Assembly: GCA_947593275.1 (NCBI GenBank) | Contig: CANQDN010000030.1 | Location: 1-11,925 of the forward strand | DNA: 11,925 bases | Reading direction: 5' to 3' | From: an uncultured Bacilli bacterium | Lineage (GTDB): Bacteria; Bacillota_I; Bacilli_A; RF39; UBA660 | Part shown: positions 6,681 to 11,925 of the stretch, in pieces | How positions within the stretch are numbered: the first letter of the stretch is position 1 | Layout: each line of letters opens with the position of its first letter | Notes under the pieces: generated by a model | Told to the model about the DNA's origin: nothing | Databases searched by the model: none | What the model saw: the letters and a program-made list of their open reading frames with translations, nothing else | Position numbers and translations under genes: made by a program

Positions 6681-7104
6681 GAGATTCACCTTCCTTTGCA
6701 TCTTTCTTTACAAATTTTGTTTTAATTGGTAGCTTATGACTTGCAAGTCTAAAAGCTTCACGGGCAGTTGCTTCATCTACTCCCCCAATTTCAAACATAA
6801 TTTTACCAGTCTTAACAACTGCAACCCAATCTTCAACATTACCTTTACCTTTACCTTGACGAGTTTCAAGAGGTTTTCTTGTAATAGCTAAATGTGGGAA
6901 TATGTTTATCCAAACTTTACCACCACGTTTCATATAACGAGTCATCGCAATACGAGACGCTTCTATTTGACGAGCACTAATCCATGCTCCTTCTTTAGCT
7001 TGAAGTCCATAATCTCCAAAATGAAGTTCTGTATTACCTCTAGCTTTACCATCATAAGTAAGTCTATGTGGTTTCCTGTATTTAGTCTTTTTTGGCATCA
7101 ACAT
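6670..7104 (-). CDS. rplP: 50S ribosomal protein uL16
   Basis: Late-assembly 50S protein that helps organise the A-site tRNA region. The protein has 144 residues, the family norm. The start MLMPKKTKYRKPHR matches the standard L16 N-terminus, and AGGAG lies 9 nt upstream of this ATG. An ATG two codons later is too far from it. Conserved stretches are GDYGLQAKEGAWISARQIEA at 30-49, RYMKRGGKVWINIFP at 56-70 and ASHKLPIKTKFVKK near the end. The gene begins inside rpsC in another frame, overlapping it by 23 nt, the longest overlap in the operon. Confidence 0.98.
   Translation of the reverse strand: MLMPKKTKYRKPHRLTYDGKARGNTELHFGDYGLQAKEGAWISARQIEASRIAMTRYMKRGGKVWINIFPHLAITRKPLETRQGKGKGNVEDWVAVVKTGKIMFEIGGVDEATAREAFRLASHKLPIKTKFVKKDAKEGESLEN
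6689..6696 (-). promoter_or_regulatory. Shine-Dalgarno deciding the rpmC TTG start
   Basis: AAGGAAGG on the minus strand, 8 nt before the TTG at 6678-6680 and inside the rplP coding end. No comparable site precedes the upstream ATG at 6699-6701, so the TTG start is favoured. Confidence 0.7.
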
Positions 7105-7759
7105 TTGAATCAGCTCCTCTCACGAGTTTTTTAGCTGGAAGAATTTCATCTTTATAAATCCAAACCTTAACTCCAATTTTACCATAAGTTGTATTAGCTT
7201 CCGCCGTTGCATAATCAACATCCGCTCTAATCGTATGAAGTGGAACAGTTCCTTCTGTATAACCTTCGGTTCTTGCCATTTCAGCTCCCCCAAGTCTTCC
7301 AGAAACACTAGTTTTAATTCCTTTAGCTCCAGCTTTCATTGTATTTCTAATTGCTCTTTTTTGAGCACTTCTAAATGGTGCTCTTGCTTCAATTTGTAAA
7401 GCAATATTTTGAGCAACTAACTTAGCATTTAAATCCGGATTTTTTACCTCAACGATGTTTACATAAACATCTTCACCAACTAATTTTTTGATATCTTTAC
7501 GAAGTTTTTCAATATCTTCTCCGCCTTTACCAATAATAACACCAGGTTTAGCAGTATTAATTGTTACATCAATTCTTGCTTTATTACGGGCTATTTCAAT
7601 ACTAGCAACAGCAGCATCTTTTAATTTAGTTTCTAAATATTCTCTAATTTTAATATCTTTATTTAGCGTTTCGGCATAATCTTTCTTTGAAAACCATTTT
7701 GATTCCCAAGTTTTATTAACTCCAAGTCTAAAACCAATTGGATTAACTTTTTGGCCCAT
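7082..7759 (-). CDS. rpsC: 30S ribosomal protein uS3
   Basis: Small-subunit head protein at the mRNA entry channel, with mRNA helicase activity together with S4 and S5. The 225 residues are slightly longer than Bacillus S3, with a few extra charged residues at the C-terminus (ADSNVDAKKD). The start MGQKVNPIGFRLGV is diagnostic. A type II KH domain carries GVIIGKGGEDIEKLRKDI at 73-90, with the GKGG loop at 77-80. The C-terminal S3 domain shows SGRLGGAEMARTE and GTVPLHTIRADVDYA. Its start overlaps the rplV stop by one base (TAATG), with AAGGAGG inside rplV, so translation is coupled. Confidence 0.98.
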   Translation of the reverse strand: MGQKVNPIGFRLGVNKTWESKWFSKKDYAETLNKDIKIREYLETKLKDAAVASIEIARNKARIDVTINTAKPGVIIGKGGEDIEKLRKDIKKLVGEDVYVNIVEVKNPDLNAKLVAQNIALQIEARAPFRSAQKRAIRNTMKAGAKGIKTSVSGRLGGAEMARTEGYTEGTVPLHTIRADVDYATAEANTTYGKIGVKVWIYKDEILPAKKLVRGADSNVDAKKD

Positions 7760-8109
7760 TATGCTTCCTCCTTAACTTTACCATCACTAACTTTTACAGT
7801 TATATGACTAGTTCTTTTATCTCGTCTATCTACGTTTCCTCTACTTGCAAATTTAATTCTTTTATAAATTTGTCCTGGATTAATATAACATTCACTAATA
7901 ACTAAATCTTCCATTTTAGCACCATTATTATTTACTGCATTAGCAATTGCACTATTTAAAACTTTAAGAATTAGTCTACTAGCTTTAGTATTTGTATTTT
8001 CTAAAATAGCTTGAGCTGTTTGGACATCTTTACCACGAATTAAATCCATAGTCATTCTTGCTTTTCTAGGGGCAATCATAGCTCCCTTATGTATTGCATA
8101 AGCTTCCAT
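7759..8109 (-). CDS. rplV: 50S ribosomal protein uL22
   Basis: Large-subunit protein whose long beta-hairpin lines the nascent-peptide exit tunnel at the constriction, where macrolide-related changes occur in other species. Its 116 residues are normal. It begins with a globular RNA-binding part, HKGAMIAPRKARMTMDLIRG at 7-26. The tunnel hairpin follows at roughly 82-103 (KRIKFASRGNVDRRDKRTSH), ending in the conserved RTSHITV. The hairpin is of ordinary length, with no duplication or deletion visible. Its Shine-Dalgarno is fused with the rpsS stop (TAGGAGG). Confidence 0.98.
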   Translation of the reverse strand: MEAYAIHKGAMIAPRKARMTMDLIRGKDVQTAQAILENTNTKASRLILKVLNSAIANAVNNNGAKMEDLVISECYINPGQIYKRIKFASRGNVDRRDKRTSHITVKVSDGKVKEEA

Positions 8110-8121
8110 TTCTTAAACCTC

Positions 8122-8385
8122 CTACTTCTGACCTGCATGTCCACCAAACTTACGAGTAAGTGCAAATTCTCCAAGTTTGTGTCCTACCATATCTTCGGTA
8201 ATATATACTGGAACAAATTCTTTTCCATTATGAACCGCGATAGTATGTCCTACAAAATCAGGATAAATAGTTGAACGACGAGACCAAGTTTTAACAACTT
8301 CTTTTTTATTATTCATATTTAATTCTTGAACCCTTTTTAGTAATCTATCAAATACATAAGGTCCTTTCTTTAAACTTCTTGCCAT
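8122..8385 (-). CDS. rpsS: 30S ribosomal protein uS19
   Basis: Small-subunit head protein that contacts the A-site tRNA side and forms a complex with S13, which lies beyond this window. The protein has 87 residues, slightly shorter than the usual 91-93. The start MARSLKKGPYVFDRLLKRV and the conserved core RRSTIYPDFVGHTIAVHNGK and VPVYITEDMVGHKLGEFALT are unmistakable. The C-terminus FGGHAGQK is a few residues short of the Bacillus tail. The Shine-Dalgarno AGGTGA is fused with the rplB TAG stop. Confidence 0.98.
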   Translation of the reverse strand: MARSLKKGPYVFDRLLKRVQELNMNNKKEVVKTWSRRSTIYPDFVGHTIAVHNGKEFVPVYITEDMVGHKLGEFALTRKFGGHAGQK

Positions 8386-8393
8386 ATTTTCAC

Positions 8394-9224
8394 CTATTTG
8401 TTCTTTCTACTAACAATTAACTTGCTAGAAGCCTTTTTATTTTTTCTTGTCTTATATCCAAGTGCTGGTTTACCCCAAGGTGTCATCGGACTCTTACGTC
8501 CAACTGGTGTACGACCTTCACCACCACCATGTGGATGGTCATTAGGGTTCATTACACTACCACGGTTAGTAGGTCTAATACCCATATGACGAGTACGTCC
8601 AGCTTTACCTAAATTAACAAGTTCGTAATCTTCATTACCAACAGTTCCAATAGTTGCCATACAAGTTCCAAGAATCTTTCTTGTTTCACCGCTTTGAAGT
8701 CTTAAGATTACATATTTACCATCACGTCCAAGTATTTGGGCACTAGACCCAGCCGCTCTAGCAATTTCTGCTCCCTTGCCAGGTTTAAGCTCTATACAAT
8801 GAACGAAAGTACCAACTGGAATAGCTTCAAGTGGTAAAGCATTACCAACTTTAATATCCGCATCTTTACCATTTTCAATTATCATTCCAACTTTTAATCC
8901 TTTAGGTGCAATAATATATCTTTTTTCACCATCACGATAATTTATTAAAGCAATATTAGCACTTCTATTTGGATCATATTCAATTGTTGCAACTTTACCA
9001 GTTACTCCCAATTTATTTCTCTTATAATCAATTAAACGATATTTTCTTTTTGCTCCTCCCCCAATGTGACGAACAGTAAGTTTTCCTTGATTATTTCTTC
9101 CACCAGTTTTAACTTTGGTTTTAAGTAAACTTTTAGTAGGAGTACTAGTAGTTATCTCTTCATTAACTAAAGTTGACATTCCTCTACGTCCATTAGTCGT
9201 AGGTTTAAATTTCTTAATTGCCAT
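8394..9224 (-). CDS. rplB: 50S ribosomal protein uL2
   Basis: One of the most conserved 50S proteins, needed for subunit joining and peptidyl-transferase assembly. The 276 residues match the family's normal length. An OB-like N-terminal RNA-binding domain (for example RHIGGGAKRKYRLIDYKRNK at 52-71) is followed by an SH3-like domain and a Gly/basic C-terminal extension. The hallmark MNPNDHPHGGGEGRTPVGRK at 225-244 contains H230, equivalent to the E. coli His229 proposed to be important for peptidyl transfer. A strong AGGAGG Shine-Dalgarno is fused with the rplW TAG stop. Confidence 0.99.
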   Translation of the reverse strand: MAIKKFKPTTNGRRGMSTLVNEEITTSTPTKSLLKTKVKTGGRNNQGKLTVRHIGGGAKRKYRLIDYKRNKLGVTGKVATIEYDPNRSANIALINYRDGEKRYIIAPKGLKVGMIIENGKDADIKVGNALPLEAIPVGTFVHCIELKPGKGAEIARAAGSSAQILGRDGKYVILRLQSGETRKILGTCMATIGTVGNEDYELVNLGKAGRTRHMGIRPTNRGSVMNPNDHPHGGGEGRTPVGRKSPMTPWGKPALGYKTRKNKKASSKLIVSRKNK

Positions 9225-9235
9225 AACATTTCCTC

Positions 9236-9514
9236 CTATAATTCTATTTTAGAGTTGGCATCTAATGTTACTATTGCTTTCTTATAAGTCTTAGTCATAC
9301 CTGTATATCTTCCAACTCTTCTTTTTTTAGCTTTCGTATTAAGCGTATTAACACTCACAACTTTAACTCCAAAAGCTTTTTCAATTGCTTTCTTAATTTG
9401 TGTTTTATTTGCTTCTTTAGCTACTTTAAATGTATAAACATTATCATTTTGCATTTTTGTAGCACTTTTTTCTGTAATAACTGGTGAATAAATAATATCT
9501 GTATAATCTTTCAT
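9236..9514 (-). CDS. rplW: 50S ribosomal protein uL23
   Basis: Exit-tunnel rim protein and the main docking point for trigger factor and SRP. The protein has 92 residues, close to the usual 95. The N-terminal DIIYSPVITEKSATKMQNDN and the core FKVAKEANKTQIKKAIEKAF fit the family, as does the basic extended loop NTLNTKAKKRRVGRYTGMTK. Its ATG shares one base with the rplD stop (TAATG), and a GGAGGTG lies inside the end of rplD, indicating coupling. Confidence 0.98.
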   Translation of the reverse strand: MKDYTDIIYSPVITEKSATKMQNDNVYTFKVAKEANKTQIKKAIEKAFGVKVVSVNTLNTKAKKRRVGRYTGMTKTYKKAIVTLDANSKIEL

Positions 9515-10134
9515 TATTTAAGCACCTCCTCGATTTTTTTAACAGCTGCCTCATCAATTACTAAAACATCAGCATTAACTAAATCTAAAGCGTTAATATC
9601 TTCTGCCATAATATGATAAGCATAACCTAAATTTCTTGTAGCCATAAATAAATTTTCATTTTCTTCTTCAGTTACAAATAATATTTTCCCTTGAAGTTTT
9701 AATCCTTCAATTATATTTTTAATATCTTTAGTTTTTAAACTTTCAAGTTTAATTTCATCAAGTACTACCATTTCTTTATCTTGAGCTTTATGACTTAAAG
9801 CACTCTTTAAAGCTAGTACTCTTTCTTTTTTATTAATTTTAAACTTATAACTACGAGGCACAACTCCAAGAGCAATACCTCCACCTCTCCATTGAGGAGC
9901 TCTAATACTTCCTTGACGCGCACGTCCTGTACCTTTTTGTTTCCAAGGCTTTCTTCCGCCTCCACTAACTTCACTACGAGTTTTAGTTTTCGCGGTTCCT
10001 TGACGAGTAGCATCAAGTTGTAATCTAATCATTTTCTTTAAAACTAAATCATTAGGTTCTATATTCCATACACTATCACTAATAGTTAAATCTTTAACTT
10101 TTTCGCCTAGCTTATTTTTTACACTTATTTTCAT
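9514..10134 (-). CDS. rplD: 50S ribosomal protein uL4
   Basis: Large-subunit protein whose extended loop reaches the exit-tunnel constriction opposite L22. In E. coli L4 is also the autogenous regulator of the S10 operon, acting on the leader RNA. The 206 residues are of normal length. The tunnel loop at about 45-95 carries the signature KPWKQKGTGRARQGS at 62-76 followed by IRAPQWRGGGIALGVVPRSY. A Rossmann-like globular domain follows, with SALSHKAQD and LVNADVLVIDEAAV. Whether this L4 acts on the leader seen upstream of rpsJ cannot be told from the sequence alone. The Shine-Dalgarno is AAGGAA, spaced from the rplC stop. Confidence 0.98.
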   Translation of the reverse strand: MKISVKNKLGEKVKDLTISDSVWNIEPNDLVLKKMIRLQLDATRQGTAKTKTRSEVSGGGRKPWKQKGTGRARQGSIRAPQWRGGGIALGVVPRSYKFKINKKERVLALKSALSHKAQDKEMVVLDEIKLESLKTKDIKNIIEGLKLQGKILFVTEEENENLFMATRNLGYAYHIMAEDINALDLVNADVLVIDEAAVKKIEEVLK

Positions 10135-10155
10135 AAACTATTCCTTTCTAGAAAA

Positions 10156-10929
10156 CTAATTGTTTTCTTCCTCGTTTTCTTCATTAGTATTGCTATCAGA
10201 TGAAGCTTCAGCCTCAATTTGATTATCTTCTAAAGCTTCTGTATTCTCCTCAATTACTTCATCTACGACATCTTCATAGCTAATAATTTCTTTTGGATTT
10301 TTCTTTCTCGAATTTTTAACTGCACTCTTAATTAATACTAATGAATTTTTAGCACCCGGAATATTTCCACTAACTAAAATATAGTTTTCGTTTTCATTTA
10401 CTTCAATTATCTCTAAATTTTGAATGGTAACAACTTCACTTCCCATATGTCCAGATAATTTCTTACCCTTTAAGACTCTTTTAGGAAGCATAGTACCCAT
10501 TGAACCTGGTCTTCTGTGATAATTAGATCCATGTGTCTCAGGTCCTCTTGATTGATTATGACGTTTAATTACTCCTGTAAATCCTTTACCTTTGCTAGTT
10601 CCTGTAACATCAATTACATCCCCAACTTGAAATAATGCTGCGCTTATTTTATCTCCTACATTATAAGTTCCTTCATAATCTCTAATTTCTTTTAAGAAGC
10701 GCTTAGGAGTTGTATTTGCCTTTTTACTTCTTCCCAATTCGGGTTTTGTGGCATTCTTTTCTTTCTTATCAAATACGCCTAATTGAATGGCATTATATCC
10801 ATCAGTTTCCACACTCTTAACTTGCATTACAGTATTAGGTTCTACTTCTACAACTGTAACTGGAATCAATTTTCCATCTTTAGAGAAAACTTGTGTCATT
10901 CCAATTTTGCGTCCTAAGATTCCTTTCAT
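10156..10929 (-). CDS. rplC: 50S ribosomal protein uL3 with acidic C-terminal tail
   Basis: Early-assembly 50S protein whose loop approaches the peptidyl-transferase centre. Residues 1-210 are a normal L3: MKGILGRKIGMTQVF at the start, the TSKGKGFTGVIKRHNQSRGP loop at 111-130, HRRPGSMGTMLPKRVLKGKK at 138-157 and LVLIKSAVKNSRKK at 197-210. Residues 211-257 are extra. Bacillus and E. coli L3 end near residue 209. I count 18 Asp/Glu and one Lys in these 47 residues, ending in an Asn/Glu run. The tail is therefore acidic and probably disordered. It is in frame, with no sign of a frameshift. Its role is unknown; C-terminal extensions of r-proteins are known in some Mollicutes. Confidence 0.98.
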   Translation of the reverse strand: MKGILGRKIGMTQVFSKDGKLIPVTVVEVEPNTVMQVKSVETDGYNAIQLGVFDKKEKNATKPELGRSKKANTTPKRFLKEIRDYEGTYNVGDKISAALFQVGDVIDVTGTSKGKGFTGVIKRHNQSRGPETHGSNYHRRPGSMGTMLPKRVLKGKKLSGHMGSEVVTIQNLEIIEVNENENYILVSGNIPGAKNSLVLIKSAVKNSRKKNPKEIISYEDVVDEVIEENTEALEDNQIEAEASSDSNTNEENEEENN

Positions 10930-10948
10930 CTTTTTTCCTCTTTTCTAA

Positions 10949-11257
10949 TTATAATTTTATATCAATGTCTACACCACTAGGTAAATCTAAATGGGTTAAA
11001 GCATCAATAGTCTCCTTACTTGGATTTTTAATATCAATTAATCTTTTATGCGTCCGCATTTCAAATTGCTCTCTAGCATCTTTATAATTGTGAACCGCTC
11101 TTAAAACAGTATATTTTTGAATTTCTGTAGGAAGTGGTACAGGTCCTGTCACTTCTCCACCTGTTCTCTTAACTGTTTCAATAATCTTAAAAGCTGCGGT
11201 ATCTAAAAGTCGATGATCATATGCTTTAAGATTAATTCTAACTTTTGTACTTGACAT
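10949..11257 (-). CDS. rpsJ: 30S ribosomal protein uS10 / NusE
   Basis: First gene of the operon. S10 sits in the 30S head, and free S10 (NusE) works with NusB in transcription antitermination. The 102 residues are the usual length. The start KVRINLKAYDHRLLDTAAFK at 5-24 and the loop and core GPVPLPTEIQKYTVLRAV at 38-55, then REQFEMRTHKRLIDI, are diagnostic, with the ending LPSGVDIDIKL. The ATG has a strong AAAGGAGG Shine-Dalgarno 9 nt upstream, after a 127-nt leader. S10 is also the target of tetracycline- and tigecycline-linked changes in other bacteria; nothing unusual is evident here. Confidence 0.98.
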   Translation of the reverse strand: MSSTKVRINLKAYDHRLLDTAAFKIIETVKRTGGEVTGPVPLPTEIQKYTVLRAVHNYKDAREQFEMRTHKRLIDIKNPSKETIDALTHLDLPSGVDIDIKL

Positions 11258-11384
11258 TTAAAATGTCCTCCTTTCGCCTATATCTAGTATAGACTTGCAT
11301 CCGTCCGAATTCCCTGATCAAGAATTAATTGGAACAACCAACCCTAGCGTATCAGCAACCTCGCACATCTAAGCCAGTCATACG
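11258..11384 (-). ncRNA. 5' leader of the S10 operon, candidate autoregulatory RNA
   Basis: About 127 nt lie between the predicted transcription start and the rpsJ ATG, long for a simple untranslated region. Small hairpins are visible on the minus strand. One is a 7-bp stem (GTCTATA/TATAGGC, 11276-11294, loop of 5) ending 1 nt upstream of the AAAGGAGG at 11267-11274. Others are AATTC/GAATT (11308-11326) and TTGG/CCAA (11329-11341). A GC-richer block, GTGCGAGGTTGCTGATACGC (11347-11366), resembles from memory the GAGGTTGCTGA block upstream of rpsJ in other Firmicutes. S10 operons are commonly feedback-regulated through leader RNA, by L4 in E. coli. The ligand here is unproven. Confidence 0.55.
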
Positions 11385-11390
11385 AAATAG

Positions 11391-11419
11391 ATTATAACAA
11401 TATATTTTATGATAGTCAA
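11391..11419 (-). promoter_or_regulatory. Sigma-A type promoter of the S10-spc operon
   Basis: Minus strand: TTGACT (11414-11419), a 17-bp AT-rich spacer, then TATAAT (11391-11396). This is one mismatch from the full -35 consensus and an exact -10. Transcription would start near 11384. It is the only strong promoter I see ahead of the 23-gene operon and fits high constitutive expression. Confidence 0.88.
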
Positions 11420-11454
11420 GTAAAAAATACCAAAAAAAAGAAAATTCCTAATTA

Positions 11455-11476
11455 AAAAAGAGCCTAAGCCCTTTTT
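11455..11476 (-). terminator. Rho-independent terminator after the transposase fragment
   Basis: Nine-base-pair stem AAAAAGGGC/GCTCTTTTT with a 4-base loop, followed by a T-run on the minus strand. The single non-Watson-Crick pair is G-U only when read on the minus strand (A-C on the plus strand), so the orientation is minus. It begins 2 nt after the stop of the truncated transposase gene and isolates the S10 promoter from upstream transcription. Confidence 0.8.
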
Positions 11477-11478
11477 AG

Positions 11479-11907
11479 TTAATTTGGTAAATTCTTTATT
11501 TGGTCAATTGATAAACCAGTACATTTAGATATAGTTTCAATATCCAAATTATTTTTTAATAAGTTTTTAGCAATTTTAATAGTATTATTTTTAGTGTTTT
11601 CTTCTAAAGCCTCTCGTTTTTCTTCAGCAAATTGACTCTTCGCTAAACTTTTACTCCAAAAGTATCCTTTGGTATATTCTTCATTACAAAATTCTTTGGC
11701 TTTTCTTAAGGCTTCTTCCATAAGTTTATCCCCCTTTACAATCTCTTCTCTTATATGATCATCTTCTGTTCCTATAAATGTTATCCATCTTTCCAGTTCA
11801 CTCATATTGTAATCGATAGATTTAGGATAGTCAAGGTTTATTGTATAAATGTTAATCCTTTTTGAAAATGTCAGTACAAGATTTTTTGAAAATGTCAGTA
11901 CTATCAT
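11479..11907 (-). pseudogene. PD-(D/E)XK (Rpn-type) nuclease/transposase, C-terminal fragment
   Basis: An open frame of 142 codons. From about residue 18 (INIYTINLDYPKS) it resembles the C-terminal half of Rpn/PDDEXK_2 family transposase-like nucleases. It includes SELERWITFIGT at 36-47, a charged helical stretch, and the typical ending KIAKNLLKNNLDIETISKCT followed by GLSIDQIKNL. Intact members have roughly 280-300 residues with the nuclease motif in the N-terminal half, which is absent here. Residues 1-17 (two LTFSK copies) come from a direct repeat and look foreign. Neither the ATG at 11905-11907 nor the one at 11803-11805 has a good Shine-Dalgarno. I read it as a decayed remnant; family assignment is from pattern memory. 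Confidence 0.7.
11859..11901. repeat. Two 19-bp direct repeats, 24-bp period
   Basis: TTTTTGAAAATGTCAGTAC occurs at 11859-11877 and again, without mismatch, at 11883-11901, separated by 5 bp. The repeats sit exactly where the transposase-like homology stops, so they may be an element end or a local tandem duplication. The period is a multiple of 3, so the reading frame stays open through both. Confidence 0.85.
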
Positions 11908-11914
11908 ATGATAG
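11901..11914. repeat. 14-bp perfect palindrome
   Basis: CTATCATATGATAG equals its own reverse complement. It directly adjoins the second direct repeat, sharing base 11901, and contains the first ATG of the truncated frame. It could be a protein-binding site or part of a mobile-element end; nothing else identifies it. Confidence 0.6.
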
Positions 11915-11925
11915 AATATATCTTC

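Noticed and set aside
8398..8589. Plus-strand open frame opposite the rplB C-terminus
   Set aside because: It is a Pro/Leu-rich mirror of the Gly/Lys-rich rplB codons with no ribosome site; a shadow of rplB.
9813..10016. Minus-strand frame of 67 codons inside rplD (similar ones at 2724-2933 and 7120-7308)
   Set aside because: Each is fully nested in a conserved r-protein gene in another frame and low in complexity, with no independent signal.
10151..10167. GAAAAC/GTTTTC hairpin over the rplC stop as a possible terminator
   Set aside because: Six AT-rich pairs, no following T-run, and rplD follows with its own ribosome site; it is unlikely to stop transcription.
1..11925. CRISPR arrays, tRNA or rRNA genes, phage or defence genes
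   Set aside because: No spaced repeat arrays, cloverleaf-like segments or such genes were seen; almost all DNA is covered by identified r-protein and housekeeping genes.

Overview
The window is strongly AT-rich and almost entirely coding. Nearly all of it is one minus-strand ribosomal-protein operon, read from about 11384 down to base 1. Gene order, low GC, a type-Z (four-cysteine) S14 and the style of several r-proteins (L16, S8, L15) suggest a low-GC Firmicute, probably a member of the Bacilli close to the Mollicutes or Erysipelotrichia, such as a gut RF39-type lineage. That placement is an inference from family memory; no search was run. Trp codons in the intact frames are TGG, and all 23 visible stops are TAA (13) or TAG (10), with no TGA.

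Layout from right to left, the direction of transcription: (1) 11479-11925 holds the 3' half of a PD-(D/E)XK/Rpn-type transposase-nuclease gene. Its 5' end is lost at a junction carrying two 19-bp direct repeats (24-bp period) and a 14-bp perfect palindrome. A Rho-independent terminator follows its stop codon. (2) 11258-11419 holds a near-consensus sigma-A promoter (TTGACT, 17 bp, TATAAT) and a leader of about 127 nt with small hairpins, a likely site of S10-operon autoregulation. (3) 10949-6224 is the S10 block: rpsJ, rplC, rplD, rplW, rplB, rpsS, rplV, rpsC, rplP, rpmC, rpsQ. (4) 6212-2518 is the spc block: rplN, rplX, rplE, rpsN, rpsH, rplF, rplR, rpsE, rplO. There is no rpmD (L30) between rpsE and rplO. 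(5) 2517-1 holds secY, adk and a partial map cut by the window edge.

The genes make subunit proteins of both ribosomal halves, the SecY translocon channel for membrane insertion and export, adenylate kinase for nucleotide balance, and methionine aminopeptidase for removing the initiator Met. I see no internal terminator, so S10 and spc probably form a single transcript. Junctions are very tight. At 9 of 22 the upstream stop codon is itself part of the next Shine-Dalgarno (TAGGAGG, TAGGTG or TAAGGA), and 9 more overlap, abut or lie 1 nt apart, which points to extensive translational coupling.

This is mainly a conserved housekeeping region and I found no convincing new system. Points worth a second look are the leader RNA, the 47-residue acidic tail on L3, the shortened L24, the altered adenylate kinase P-loop, the missing rpmD, the stop/SD fusion pattern and the broken mobile-gene junction.
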